Source of the DNA: Stromatinia cepivora
Lineage: Eukaryota > Ascomycota > Leotiomycetes > Helotiales > Sclerotiniaceae
Direction of reading: 5' to 3'
Length of the DNA: 64,000 nucleotides
Assembly (NCBI GenBank): GCA_014898415.1
Contig: RCTD01000039.1
Span: 124,001 to 188,000, forward strand
Below are positions 36,972 to 49,315 of this stretch, piece by piece (position 1 is the stretch's first letter; every line of letters starts with the position of its first letter). A program made the position numbers and the translations under genes. The notes below the pieces were generated by a model, which saw only the letters and a list, made by a program, of their open reading frames with translations, made no database searches and had not been told where the DNA came from.

Positions 36972-37740
36972 TTGCAATTATCTTTGTTATTAAAAAAAAG
37001 GGGATCATCGAATCCGAAGAAAATCTATTTCAAGAAGAAAGATCAAGTATATCCTATTGATAATATCTTTGAATCAGATTTCGATATTGAAGATATAATA
37101 AAGGAAGATTGCAATTTGACAAAAGAAATTATTAGTAAGGCTTTTTTTAGTAAATAGTATATTAATATAGATGTTTTTTTATATATATTTGATTAATCTT
37201 TATTATTCAGATCAATAGATTCTATTACTAAATGAAGAATAAAAATTGATAGGGGAATGATGTATTATTGTTATTAGAATTTAGTGGATATAATATACAA
37301 AGATGGTTTTAAGGTATTATTTTCAAATATATTATATATATTAGGGCTAGAAGTAAATTTGTTATTAGGAAAAAGGATTTGCAAAATAGAGTTGCAAAAG
37401 AAATTCAATTTTTATTATATATATTTCAAAAAGAATAATAAGAAAATCATTTGTATTAAAATACAAAATAGAATATATATGATTTTATATATAATCAAAA
37501 GATACAAAAATACAATTTTCTATTTGAATATATATTAAAATGATTGAGAAAAAGGTTTTTCTTCAGAAATAATCGATAGTACTAAAGGTATCGATAACGA
37601 ATTAATATTTAAAGAAAAAAAAAGATATTTATTATAATATCGAAGATTCAATTATTTAGATTGAATTAGATATCTATGAAATATATATACTCATCAAAAT
37701 AACCAATTATATTCTGAAATAATTGAGTCCATATAAATTA
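36972..37740 (+). pseudogene. Copia protease / pre-integrase remnant, unit 1
   Basis: Open pieces at 36972-37157 and 37284-37538. The second has F-K-V-L-F-S-N-I-L-Y-I-L-G-L-x-V-N-L-L, matching the strand after the copia protease domain (V-L-Y-V-P-x-L-x-x-N-L-L-S). It then has the G-K-R-I-C and Y-F-K-K-N pattern of the pre-integrase region. Confidence 0.82.
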
Positions 37741-38540
37741 AAAAGATTCGAATTTATATATTTCGATATTATAGGATTATTCCCAAAATCGATTCGAAGG
37801 AATCGTTATTTTATATTGATTATCAATAATTATATAAAAATAAATTGAATTATATTATTTAAATAAAAAGATAATATAATTCAAATATTGAAAATTTGGA
37901 AAAAGGAAATGAAATTAATTATTAAAGAAAAGATCATTGTAATTAGAATTGATAATATATTGGAATTCCTATAAATTATTTGTAAATAGTTATCAAGTAT
38001 ATAATCCGAAATTATAATAATTGTTTTCTTGTATCAAAATAGATTTGTAAAATAGAATATAAGGATTACAAAGGTAAATATAAAAGTAATACTAAAAGAA
38101 GCTGGATTATTATTAAAATTTTGGAACGAAGTTATAAAGTATAATACTTATATTAGGAATTGTATTAATATTAATTCTAATATAAATAAAATAGATTAAT
38201 TTTTTATAGAAACTTTTATAAATATAGTATTAGATATAAAAATATATAAAATTTGGGGGAGCAAATATAATATTTATATTAATCCCAAGATTATTCTAAA
38301 AGAGTAAAGATACGATAAATTGTAGGATACTTCGAGAGTTGATATATTTTTAGGATATTCAAAAATTATAAACAAATATATTAAAGTGTATTCTCCAAAA
38401 CTAGATTATATATTTCGATCAAATAGAATAATTATAAATGAATCTTATTGAGGAGGAGATTTGGATTTTAAATTAAAAAATTGTAAATCAGGTTTACAAG
38501 GAATAAAGAATATAGAATCAAATCGAAGATTTTGTAATAG
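37741..38540 (+). pseudogene. Copia integrase remnant, unit 1
   Basis: Reading through stops: F-E-F-I-Y-F-D-I-I-G-L-F-P (first catalytic Asp block), then R-N-R-Y-F-I-L-I-I-N-N-Y, R-I-D-N-I-L-E-F near 37950, N-R-F-V-K-x-N-I-R-I and F-W-N-E-V-I-K. The C-terminal V-Y-S-P-K-L-D-Y-I-F-R-S block is near 38390. Confidence 0.85.
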
Positions 38541-38610
38541 ATCAATAATAAATAAAACACTTTCTTTATTTTCAATATCAAATATGATATCTATATTATC
38601 TTTGTTTTAA

Positions 38611-38922
38611 GTGTTTTTTTTAGTAGATATTATATCAAGTTCAATGATTGTATTAAGTATTCTAATTGTTGAATTGAAATTAGATAAGTTAGATATATTA
38701 ATATTAATATATAATAAAAATGAAAATAATAATATTCAAAAGATAAATCAAGAATTTTCTTTTAAGGATATTTCAGATATCGAATTCATTATTCTAGAAA
38801 TTCCAGTTCAAAAATCAATTTCTGCAAATTTTGAATTTAGATTAGAAGCAAAATTTAAGATTGTTTTAAATTTTGTTGATAAATTTATTTCAATAGAATT
38901 AGAAAGCAAAGTAAATCTATAA
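38611..38922 (+). pseudogene. Copia integrase-RT linker, unit 1 (103-codon open piece)
   Basis: An acidic, low-complexity hinge between integrase and RT, a normal feature of copia Pol. The same region in unit 2 is around 51350-51670. Confidence 0.7.
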
Positions 38923-39099
38923 TTATCTGAGATTGAATAAAAGGATATAATAAATCTTGAAAACAAATCCCTAAAATATCTAATATAAAAATGAAAAAGA
39001 GATATAAAACAAAATCCTGAAAAAGAATAGAAAAACAAGATTATAAAAGTATTGATTATAATATTTATATAGGCTAAAATTCAAAAAAGTGTAGAATAT

Positions 39100-40335
39100 A
39101 TTATAATTATAATCTCAATTATTTATAAAATAGACCCTTATATTAAAAACAAGATTATTTCAAATTTCATAATTTCGTTGATAAATATAAATAATATAGA
39201 AAATATAGTATATTTAATCGAAGAAATTTTGGGAATCAAAATATTAAGAATTTATAAGGAAGCAATATTGGATCGAGAATATTCTGAAAAATAAAAGAAA
39301 GTTATTCAAAAAGAAATCATATTTTTAATTCAAAATAGTATTTGGAAAGAATATATATTCCTTAAAGGAAATAATCTAATTTCGATAAAATAGATATTTA
39401 TAATTAAAACAAAGGATAATAAAGTAAAACGATTCAAAACAAGATTAATGATTCGAGGGTTTAATTAAATATTAAAAAAAGATTATAACGAAATATTTGT
39501 ATTAATAATGAAACTAGATATATTTAGATTATTCCTAATTATTGTTACAAAGGAAAATTTGGAATGCTTATATTTCAATATCAAGAATGTTTTTATTGAA
39601 TTGTATTTGAAGGAAAAGATCTATTTCGAATTATTTTAAGGTATTGAAGTCGAAAAGGGATATATATTACAAATCCTATGAAGTTTATATAATTTGAAGC
39701 AAATTGAAAGGGATTGAAGTTTATTATTGAAGAAAGAGTTTTTAGATATAGGTTTTATATAAAGTTTGATAGATCTATATTTGTATATATTCAAAGATTA
39801 TGATATAATATTATTGGTATATATCGATGATATCGTTATTGTATTATATATATTATTGTAAATCATTTAATTTGATGAAAAGCTATTAGTTTGTTTTAAT
39901 ATTAAGAATCTAAAGGAAATTAGTAAAATCTTAGATGTTAGAGTTATTTATGATAGAAAAGTATATATATTAATTATAAATTAAGAAGAATATCTTGATA
40001 TTATATTAATTAAATATGGTATTATATATAAACAATATCAAATCAAAAAACTGTTAATAATGGATTATACTTATTTTTGGTTAGCAATTGATGATAATGA
40101 ATTGGTAGATGTGAATGAATATTAATAATAGATAAGAAGTGTAATTTATTTAATAATATATATTTGATTAAATATAATGTTTTCAATTGAAAGATTTTTA
40201 TAATTTATAGCAAAACTAATAAAACATCATATTATAGTTTTAAAGAATCTGATATGATATTTATGATTAATAATCAAATAGAAGTTATGGTTCGGATTAA
40301 AGAGAGTATAATTTAATATTTGTAAAGAATATAAT
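39100..40335 (+). pseudogene. Copia reverse transcriptase remnant, unit 1
   Basis: RT blocks are recognisable in order: W-K-E-Y near 39345, K-L-D-I-F-R-L-F near 39513, C-L-Y-F-N-I-K-N-V-F (Y-F-D-I-K-N-A-F in unit 2) near 39566, L-Y-N-L-K (L-Y-G-L-K-Q in the family) near 39690, and the active-site box V-Y-I-D-D near 39820 in which both Asp remain. Stops are frequent. Confidence 0.88.
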
Positions 40336-40611
40336 ATGTTTGATAATATAATAAAGGTATATATAAATGCAGATTGGGTTAGTGACAAATATGATCGGAA
40401 AAGTGTTTCAAAGAAAGTTGTAATATTTTATAAAAACCTTATATTATGGATTAGCAAGAAACAAATGTTTATGATTATTTTTAGTATGGAATCAGAATAT
40501 ATTGTAATAGTAATGTTTATTAAATAAGGGAGATGGGTTGTATAAATGCTTAAAGATTTATTTAGATCAAATTATATTGGAAAGAATGGAGATACAATTC
40601 AAATATTTAAT
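40336..40611 (+). pseudogene. Copia RNase H, first half, unit 1
   Basis: A 63-codon open piece has Y-I-N-A-D-W-V-S-D (the D-A-D-W-A-x-D box), R-K-S-V-S, W-I-S-K-K-Q and M-E-S-E-Y-I (T-E-A-E-Y in the family). The domain is cut at 40611 by the nested element and resumes at 48899. Confidence 0.9.
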
Positions 40612-40920
40612 TATCACGGGATAGTATGATTACAGAGCACTTTCAGGGATCGGGGAATAAGTGGTACACGTGATTGGTAGAGTAAAAAAATTGAATGACT
40701 TGTCCTTGATTATATAAATCAAGAATTGTATATATAGAATAAATAAATGATTATTTAGCTGATATATATTTTAATTAAACTAAATCTTTATTTATTAGGA
40801 TATCAGGATCATTTTATCAATTGATAGATTGGTAAGGGCTAATAGATTTTTTATTCCGATTGGAAAGTATATGTTTTGATTTTTTATAAGATATAGGGGA
40901 TTATAAGGTTTTCTGTAATA
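40612..40920 (-). repeat. 3' LTR of nested copia
   Basis: The outer edge reads TATCACGGGATAG and the inner edge TTTTCTGTAATA, where the other copy has CTTTCCGTGACA. Confidence 0.9.
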
Positions 40921-43020
40921 TACCCCCTAGATCGAAAGGCGATCTGAAATAAATGGAAAGGTATAGAAAATAGCAATTTATATAATTCGTAAATAAATAT
41001 GCGAAACGATTATAAGTAAACATTAATAAAGGAGTGGTGTAATATATAAACCTGAAATAATTCTGGTATCCTTGAAATAAAGAAGAATTTGATTATATAT
41101 AAATTATAAATTTCTTTTGATCTTCGATTTGTTATTTACGATATTCTTCGAAATCAAGATTTTGAATAATAAAAAGAAAGTTTTCTATCAGAAGAATATA
41201 AATGAATAATCGATTCTGTGGTGTAGCAATTGAGAATGTATATAATTACTAAGCTATAATGTATTGATTATAATAACGAAATAAAATGAATGAATTTTTA
41301 AAAGTATATAGATCTCTTTTTTACATTTTTGTTTTTATTTTAATCAAGTTCTTATTGATTATTATTATACTTAAAATTTCGGGGTTTAAAAAGATTAAGC
41401 AAACAAATTTTAGTTGTACTAGATAAACAATAATTGAAAAGAAAGTTTTGAAAAAGTCGAATACGAGAGAAAATCCTAATACTTTTTTGAGGGATTAATA
41501 AATCGAGTAAAGAGAATTAATAAATTTAATGCAGATAACAAACCAAGATATCGATCTTTAAGAGTATAATTTAATTAAATTTGCTTCTAAAATAATATAC
41601 AATTATCTATTTCAAAAACCGTTTCCCTTTATTGAAGGAATTATTATTTGTTATAATTAATTACTTGTTATAGATTTAAATAGTAATTTGAAGATAGATT
41701 TCATTTTTGAATTCTGTTATATAATTGAAAGGTTTTATTAATCCTATATTTGTAATTGTTGAAGTAAGGATTATTTAATAAAGAAAAAAAAAGAAAAAGG
41801 GTTTCTTTATTTAATAATGATGATCTATTTGATCCTTTAATACTGGATTTTTTGAACGATAAATCAAATGAAAAGAAAAAGAAAAAAGATTGTCGAAAGT
41901 TGTTGGTTTTTTAATCAAAACAAAAGATAAAGGGAATCGTAGAGAAAGGAATGATTATTTATATATTTGATATATAAAATTGTTGATTATTAGGAGATAT
42001 AATTTCTATAATGAATACTTTATTGATTCTTTTAAGTCAAATAATTATTAATATTGAAATTGTAATATTTATTTGTATATTCCTTTATTGATTTTTCTTC
42101 ATTCTTTAATAAATTATTATATTATTATTTATCGATAAAATTCGAAAGTAAGTTCTTTGTTCACCTCCTATTTTGATAATATATTGATCGTTAGTTGTAT
42201 AATCCAAACAGGGATATAGAATTATAATAAAGATAATATTGAAAATCAAAAAGAAAAAAGAAGTTGTTTCTTCGTTTTTATGTTGTTGTTCTCTTTTTCC
42301 TTGTTGTATTACTTACTGGAATTCTTGAAAGGTTGAATAAAAGAAGTATATTATGATTTCGGAGAATGATAATGAAGATAAAAGAAAAAGAGTAATAAAG
42401 AAGAAAAAAAGAAAAAAACAAATGGTATATTCAAAGAAAAAGGAAAAAAGGGATAATCCTTTGATTTCTGTAATATTGATGGTATCAATAATTTCGATTG
42501 CTTTAATTGTTCTTTGTTTCTTGATTGTTATGAATAATCTAAAGATTCTTTTATTTAAACTTCAAATTATTAAATTTAAAAAAAAGCTTATCTTTCTTCG
42601 AAAATAGGAAAATGAAAAATGGAAAAATGATTGACCTTAATTGTTTTTTGTTTCCCGATAAATATGGAATATACAAATTGGAATGTGTTATAGAAAAATA
42701 TAATGGTCTGGAATACCAAATAGGATTTATTCTATCTATATCAAAGAGAAGAATTATGAGTTCCAAATTGTTGTTATTCAAATTCTATGATTCAGATTAT
42801 CATTATTTAAACTTTAAATCATTATTAGTCAAATTCTATAATTTTGTTATTTATATCTTGTAAATTGAGAAAAGATCGGAAATATTCGAATTTTTATTTT
42901 ATAAGGTTTTTAATGAACCCATTAATAATTATATTGGTGATCAATAGATAGATTACATAAAAGTTCTCTTTTGAATATTTTTAATATAACTATATATTTT
43001 GGATATCGATGTAATATAGT
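40921..43020. other. 2.1-kb region between pol and 3' LTR of nested copia
   Basis: Unusually long for a copia 3' tail. On the minus strand nothing continues from RNase H. On the plus strand there are coding traces: an interrupted frame from about 41421 to 41775 whose stops are mainly TAA in place of likely CAA codons, and the two open pieces listed separately at 42353-42863. Confidence 0.5.
42353..42863 (+). pseudogene. Antisense open frames in nested copia: Lys-rich, membrane segment, helical tail
   Basis: Two consecutive plus-strand open pieces, 42353-42607 (84 codons) and 42612-42863 (83 codons, another frame). The first is strongly basic at its N terminus (several K-K-R/K-K-K runs), then has one clear transmembrane segment of about 21 residues (I-S-V-I-L-M-V through L-I-V-M), then a K/L-rich helix. 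The helix frame continues past a TAG (possible former CAG) with E-N-E-K-W-K-N-D. The second is a mixed hydrophobic segment (C-F-L-F-P-D-K-Y-G, Y-N-G-L-E-Y). They lie antisense to the host element's pol. In such AT-rich DNA two adjacent open frames of this length are unexpected. Function unknown; an envelope-like or captured membrane protein is possible. Confidence 0.4.
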
Positions 43021-43049
43021 TTTGTAATGATCCGTTTGTTTTTATTAAT

Positions 43050-44900
43050 CATTAATTTAATTATTTGCTGATTATCGCAAAAGATTGTTACAAACTCTTT
43101 CATTATTAAATTGATCTCTTTTAAGAAATATAGGGTTATTATAATTTCTTTTGATATATATTCGATTTCGAAAAACTCTATTTCAATAATCGAGATGATT
43201 ATAATATCTTATTTAGATATTTTCTATATAATTAAATTATCGAAAAGGGATATAATATACCCTTAAAATGATCGACGAATATCTGAATCATCTATAAAAG
43301 AAATATCTAAAAAAACAAAAAATTATAATATTTGATTATTATTATATTGAATTACAAGATATCTTATATTCCATAAATATTATAAATAATAATCGATAGC
43401 TTTTATATAATCATTAAATAGATTAATTAAATAATAACTCAATTACGAAGTAGTGAATAATATATCCATTCTTATAATAATTATAGTATATAATATTGAG
43501 CTTATTTTCTCTTGATATATTTTTATAATATATATAGAAGTTTAATTCTGATTTTTCTGAAATACTATTATCGGGAATGATATAATTACTGTTCTATTTG
43601 TTGTTTTGAATTTCTTAGTAATCTTTTCAATATATATATTATAGATTAGTTATAGCTTTTTCTTAAATCGATTATAAAGTATATATATATCTAGAAATCA
43701 TTTAGTATTTCCTAGATCTTGTAGTTTATATATAACTTTGATTCCCTTAATGATTTTTATAGTAATTGATTCGTTTTTCTTATAATAAATGATTTAAATA
43801 TCATCTATAAAGAAAAAAATTATAATGATATATTTTAGATTAATATATAAATACAATTCCTTTTTGTATTGTATCAATCCTAATTTCTTGAATATCCAAA
43901 TGAAATCCCTAAACTATATAGTTGGGGAATTTTGTAGATCATATAAAGCTTGATCGATTATAACATTTTTGTTTGGGATTTTGTATTCATTAGGTAGATA
44001 ATATACAATTAGAATATCAAAAGGATTGTATAGAGTATTGATAAAAACGTTGATTATATTATATTGCTTTATTTCGAGATCATATTTAACGATAATTACT
44101 ATTACGATTCGGAATGATTAGTTTGTTAATATAATGGTATAAATAATCTCAATAATATTCTTAATCTGGAGATTTTCTTGTATTATTAAATATAAATGAC
44201 AATGAATAATTAAATCTTGATTATTGTATTTATATATAAATACTTATTAAAGAAGGATCGGTTTTGTAGATTCCGATCCAGAATCGATTTTATATTAGAT
44301 TTTCCTAGCCTTAAGATTATTAACCTCAAAATTGTAGTCCTGTTTAAACCAATATCCTATTTGATAATCTTCTAATTGATAATAAAAACAAAGTAATTTT
44401 GGAATTATAAATATATAAATTTGAGGAAATAGTATTGCCTATAATTCATTAATTATAGATTAAATAGAAGGCAATAATAGTTTTGCTTCAATTCTAACGA
44501 TGATTATATTATGAATTATTATAAATTAAGAACACTCTTTTATATTATCTATTCCTTATTAATCAGATCAGAATATAAAATGAAAGTTGTTTAAACAAAA
44601 TAATCCTATTAAATCTATCCTTTGAAATATAACAGTTTTTATATAGAATCCAATATTAAAATCATTTCTTTAATAATATTATTATATATACAATTACTTT
44701 TGTATATATACTAATTGCTTTAGGATACAAAAACTAGATGATTCCTAGAAAAAAAATAATTCTGAATGATAATCGTATAATTGAAACTCAAATGGATTGA
44801 TCTAAGCCTTAGGTATTTCAATCCTTATAATACAAACTCTTTTAGGTATTTATTCGAGATTATAAATCTGTGAATCCTTTATAAATCGATCAAATGAATA
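43050..44900 (-). pseudogene. RT and RNase H remnant of nested copia
   Basis: Read on the minus strand: Y-D-L-E-I-K-Q-Y-N (about 44075), A-L-Y-D-L (A-L-Y-G-L in the family, about 43955), I-I-F-F-F-I-D-D-I (F-Y-V-D-D active-site box, about 43815), then Y-K-L-Q-D-L-G-N-T-K-x-F-L-D-I (Y-E-L-R-D-L-G-E-x-x-W-F-L-G-I, about 43710), and Y-I-x-K-D-Y. RNase H traces follow toward 43300. Confidence 0.85.
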
Positions 44901-44990
44901 TATAGGATATAGCAATCTTTATAATAATTGGATTTCCTTTACGGAATACTCTAATTGATTATTCTAATATATATACTTCCTTTTGGAATA

Positions 44991-45575
44991 TTAAAATTGA
45001 TCAATTGGAACAATCTTTAAATCACTTTCGTATATACTACAAAGAACTTCAATAGCATAACCAATAAACTCATATTCTATATTCCTTATATCAATATATT
45101 CAATGAAATCAGGATCTGTATTATTATTACAGACATTTTTTTGAGCAATGTTAATATTTTTATTCATAAGATATGATTGCTCCTCAATGAAAGAATCAAC
45201 TTCTCCAATTTCTTTAATAGGAGGATCGACCAGTGTTTGTATATCTTTATTATATACCTTATCCTTATCATCTGAAGAATTAAATGAATTGAATAATCCT
45301 AGATCGATTTCTTTATTCCTATTATCATTCTTCAGATTTGTATCTACCCCCAAAACCAGTTCGTTTGTAGATAGTAAATCTGAAATACATTTAATGGATA
45401 AATCAAGGACTTTTCGATCCATGAAAATAAGTAGATGAATAAAGTCTTTATAATTGTTCTCATTTTGAATAATTATCCTGTTTATTTCGATATAATCTTG
45501 TAAATTAAAAGCTCTAATAAACTGCTTAAGCTCTTTTATAATATAAATATCGATTATTCGATTGATAAAATCCAT
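44991..45575 (-). pseudogene. Integrase-RT linker of nested copia (194-codon open piece)
   Basis: The longest uninterrupted frame in the AT-rich compartment. It begins immediately after the integrase C-terminal block (I-I-I-R-N and F-N-K-E-F just upstream). It is acidic and Asn/Asp/Glu-rich with S-F-N-S-S-D-D-K-D, as expected for the low-complexity hinge of a copia polyprotein. It is probably the middle of Pol rather than a separate gene; the Met at its start is internal. Confidence 0.75.
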
Positions 45576-45619
45576 ACAATAAATGAATTCCTTATTGAAT
45601 ATTATATTTCGAATAATAA

Positions 45620-46640
45620 TAATTCTATTGAACTTGGATATCTATATATAATAAATCAATATGCCTAGAATATAATCCACTAAATATCCAATATATACTC
45701 GAGGATTGATTTTATATCATTTCCTATTAATTCCAATTTCTCTATTTTTATTCAAAGAATAAACTCAGCATCTATATCTATAAATTCCATTCTAATTAGA
45801 ATAAAGATCATTAGATATTTTCTTTACAAATAAAGAATTATCTTTGCGAAAGTAATCACGGAACTATATATCGAGTATCTTATTAAACGATTTAAAGGAT
45901 TTAATCTTCAAAAGATTTATATTATATAGATAAATAGCAATTTGCATTGCTTCTATCTACAATTTATCTGATAAATCTATTATAATCTGTATTTTTATCT
46001 ATTTTGTGATTATTTCTTATTTTATATATTTTGATTCTTTATTAAGTTTATATATATAAGATAGGGATAATTCGAATTCGATACCTTCTTGTTTAATCCA
46101 TTTCTCAAATAATATTGCTTTTATAATTCCAATGATAGATATATCATTATCCTATTTGATTATTATGATTATTAGATCATATTTATGGTGAATCCAGGCT
46201 ACAAAGTTTTGAATGATTATAAATACTTTGTTATATATTTTGTAATAGATTGAATATAAAAAGATCTTGTTATAGTATATTTCTTTGATCAATAGAAGTT
46301 ATAATATATTATTATATCCTTTATCAAAATCAAAAAGATTCTATTGGATTTTGTAGAAAAACTGAAATGATTAGTGATCATTTAGAATACAAGAAATGAT
46401 TTGCTTTATATAAATGTAAATACAATCGATATAATTGGAATAAATAATACCTTTTATTTTAATATTTTGTATTACAAATACTAAATATTCAAAAGCTTCT
46501 TTCCCCAAATACTCGGAATATTCATATTATATTTCATTTGTATCTTCTTTTGAAAAAGATAGATTGTAAAAACGATGGAATATTTTATTTATTTTTCTAT
46601 TCATTATTGGATATATTATAGAAGGGTTGCTTATAGGAAT
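45620..46640 (-). pseudogene. Integrase remnant of nested copia
   Basis: Minus-strand blocks: G-I-E-F-E-L-S (G-I-x-F-E-x-S-x-P-Y in the family) followed by Y-I-Y-K-L-N near 46060, E-A-M-Q-I-A-I-Y-L-Y-N near 45930, and a C-terminal Y-K-I-N-P-R-V-Y-I-G-Y-L-V-D-Y near 45700 (the K-x-x-P-R-x-x-x-G-Y-L-V-G-Y motif). Interrupted by stops. Confidence 0.85.
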
Positions 46641-46796
46641 AAATAAAAGAATATTCGAATAAATAGAAAATGGTTTATATTCTAAGAATACAAGATTTTC
46701 AGTATAAATGTATTAAGCAATTATTATATTATTTATATGATCTCCTTTATGAAGAGTATAATCATATCCTGAGAATTATAAGCCGGCTTTTTCCAA

Positions 46797-47057
46797 TCAA
46801 ATCTCCAAAACAATATTAATATAAAAGCTAGGAATGAATACTATATCGTTCAAGACTAGATTATTATTAAAATAACCTTCTTTCTTGATAATACCTTTAA
46901 TAATATAAATTCTGCATTCTAGGATTTGGAAATTGAAAATGCCTATTTCTACAAAATCATTAGGATTGGATGATCGATATCGATGATTATCCAATAGAGA
47001 TATATCATTCACAATATATATAATATTACAATTATCGAACAAAGTATTATTGAACAA
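46797..47057 (-). pseudogene. Protease region of nested copia (86-codon open piece)
   Basis: Begins F-N-N-T-L-F-D-N-C, where copia proteases have W-x-x-D-S/T-G-A, followed by I-Y-I-V-N-D, then V-E-I-G-I-F-N-F-Q and, at the end, L-N-D-I-V-F-I-P-S-F-Y-I-N-I-V (L-x-x-V-x-Y-x-P-x-F-x-x-N-L-V). It is a clear copia protease layout; the active-site loop keeps Asp but not Gly-Ala. Confidence 0.8.
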
Positions 47058-47059
47058 AT

Positions 47060-48588
47060 AATATATTCTTATTGTTATAAAATATACCCCTAATTGATCG
47101 CATCAAGTATTCAAAATAATAACGTTAATTGAAGATCCTGAAGAATCAATAAAACTTTTCATTTATTTCCTTTTAATTCAATCAAGATGAAATTGCTTTT
47201 ATAAATGTAATCTTGCTCGATTCTTAATTGCTTGTAGTTCGTTTTCGCTGAATACTTTTTTGAACAATGGATTAGTCTTTCCGGTGAACGCTAATTTTAT
47301 GACTTTGTAATTATGAATAATGTGATTATAACTAATTCCGTTATTCCATTCAGATTTAGTTCTGCAAGAATATTCCCAGATCTTCTTGATCCTTTGATTA
47401 TTTTTAGAATTGATACTCTTTTTATTCTTCTTAGATTTTTTATCATTTTGAGAAAAAATAAGTATAAAATATATTCCTTTTTTAGCTTTTGGAGAAATAA
47501 AATTCTAAAAGATTAATCCTTCAAAAACGTTTCCGAATTGCTTGAATAAAAGGTTGGATAATCCGAATTGATTATTCATCTCGATTTATATAATTATAAT
47601 ATTTATTCAAATTGGAAGTATTCTAATACCAATAATTTGTAGAAAAGTATTGATAGCGATTTTATCCTGTACTTTAATAATTTTATATACAAAAACTTTG
47701 GTATAGATTATAATCCAATCCTTGTATTATTTAATAGGATCGGTTCTACCAAACAAGGTTTGCATTAGAATAGATCGATATTCTTGTAGTACTACAAGCT
47801 TAGTAATAGTTACTATAAATACAAACTTTCTTTTGAATATATTAATAATTATCTTAAATGGAAAAGCTGTAATACCCTAATTGAAAATGAATAGCTTTAT
47901 AAAATATACTTGATCAATTGACGATTTGATCTATTTGTAAACGTTCCAAAAAGCTTTGTAATTCTATATATATTCTTATTATCAATATCGATATTTCAAT
48001 TGAAAAGAAACAAGTTTGAAAAAGATTTCTTAGAAAATGATTAAAAGTGAAGTAATAAATTTATTAGAAATAAATCCCAATATATTATCATCAGAATCTT
48101 TCATTTTTGTATTTCTATTAATATCTTCCCTGGATTGGATTGCTACAAGATATTCCAAGAATTCCTTTTGGTATTGAATTTGTTTTTTTTGATCATATTT
48201 GATTTAAAGATCGATAACAAAAGGTAAAATAGATAATTTGATTAAGAATTAATCGATTTGATTATAGATAAGCTTATTTATTAAATTGAAGCTTGAAATG
48301 GATATCATTGATATAGAAACAAATAAATCGTTCTCTGGATTAATTGAATTCCAGATTCCTTGAATTTAATATTTATTTTTCAAATATAAATATTACTCTG
48401 ATTATTGAGTATAGATTGTAAAAAGAAAATCGTTTTGATTTTTTATTATATTAAATAAAGATAATTGAATTAATATGAATATTGAATTATAGATAAAATA
48501 GGAATGATATTTTAAGAATGATCTTTTGAATATTTAATAATCATCGAATAAAAAGTTGTATAGATTTAAGGGCTATCAAATTTATAAT
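47060..48588 (-). pseudogene. Gag region remnant of nested copia
   Basis: It lies between the 5' LTR and the protease. Degraded and AT-rich; a plus-strand 67-codon frame at 47313-47516 looks like a shadow. No nucleocapsid motif could be read reliably. Confidence 0.5.
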
Positions 48589-48893
48589 TATTACAGGATA
48601 GTATAATTACAGAACACTTTCAAGAATCGGAGAATAGGTGGTATATATGATTAATAGAATAAAAGAATTGAATGATTTATTCTTGATTATATAAATCAAA
48701 AGCTATATATATAGAACAAATAATTATTTAGCTGATATACATCTTAATTAGACTAGATCTTTGTTTATTAGGATATCAGGATTACTTTATCAATTGATAG
48801 ATTGATAAGGGTTAGTAGATCCTTCATTCCGATTAAAAAGTATACACTTTGATCCTTTATAAGATACAGGGGATCACAAGGCTTTCCGTGACA
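48589..48893 (-). repeat. 5' LTR of nested copia
   Basis: Its outer edge at 48893 ends GGCTTTCCGTGACA, unmutated, and its inner edge starts TATTACAGGATAG. Confidence 0.9.
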
Positions 48894-48898
48894 TTAAT

Positions 48899-49149
48899 AA
48901 TAATCAGGGCGCTTTAATTTTAATTAAGAATTTATATTTGTATAAACGATTCAAATATATAGATATCAGTTATTATTTCATTAGGGATTTGATAGAAAAG
49001 GAGAAAATCGTTATTAGTTATATCAATATATGTGATATAGTTGTTGATAGAATAATGAAGTTTTATATAAAAATTGTTTTCGAAAGGTTCAAGAAAATGT
49101 TAGGATTAGTAATCTAAAAGGATCGAATAGAATATCCTCAATAGAGGAG
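48899..49149 (+). pseudogene. Copia RNase H, second half, unit 1
   Basis: Continues the domain cut at 40611 after the TSD: L-I-K-N-L-Y-L-Y-K-R-F-K-Y-I-D-I, Y-F-I-R-D-L-I-E-K, and the end F-E-R-F-K-K-M-L-G-L. A purine tract (AATAGAGGAG) adjoins the next LTR. Confidence 0.9.
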
Positions 49150-49315
49150 TGTTAGAAATGAGGTCATTATAGAATTAGAATTGAGGTTATATGATTACAA
49201 TAGTATATAGATCATATTTAGGAATAATTTTAATTCTATTTTTACTAGAATAATAGATCCTTAGTTCAATCTATATAGTCAACAATACTATTACTTCCTG
49301 CACCAAAAGTTAATA
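49150..49315 (+). repeat. Copia LTR 2 (shared, middle)
   Basis: It starts TGTTAGAAATGAGG, which is the intact terminus, and ends AAAGTTAATA. It serves as 3' LTR of unit 1 and 5' LTR of unit 2. The next base leads straight into internal sequence that corresponds to about 36645 of unit 1. Confidence 0.9.

Larger units (their letters stand above)
40612..48893 (-). mobile_element. Nested Ty1/copia element of a second family, minus strand
   Basis: LTRs at 48589-48893 (5', 305 bp) and 40612-40920 (3', 309 bp) begin and end TGTCACGG...CCGTGACA (mutated at inner edges). TSD TTAAT is perfect (40607-40611 and 48894-48898). Reading the minus strand, the order is gag region (about 48580-47060), protease (47057-46797), integrase (about 46640-45620), linker (45575-44991), RT (about 44900-43600), RNase H (about 43600-43050), and a 2.1-kb tail before the 3' LTR. 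A polypurine tract (CTAGGGGGTA on the minus strand) adjoins the 3' LTR. Confidence 0.92.

Noticed and set aside
45148..45438. 96-codon plus-strand frame
   Set aside because: Antisense shadow of the 194-codon copia hinge frame.
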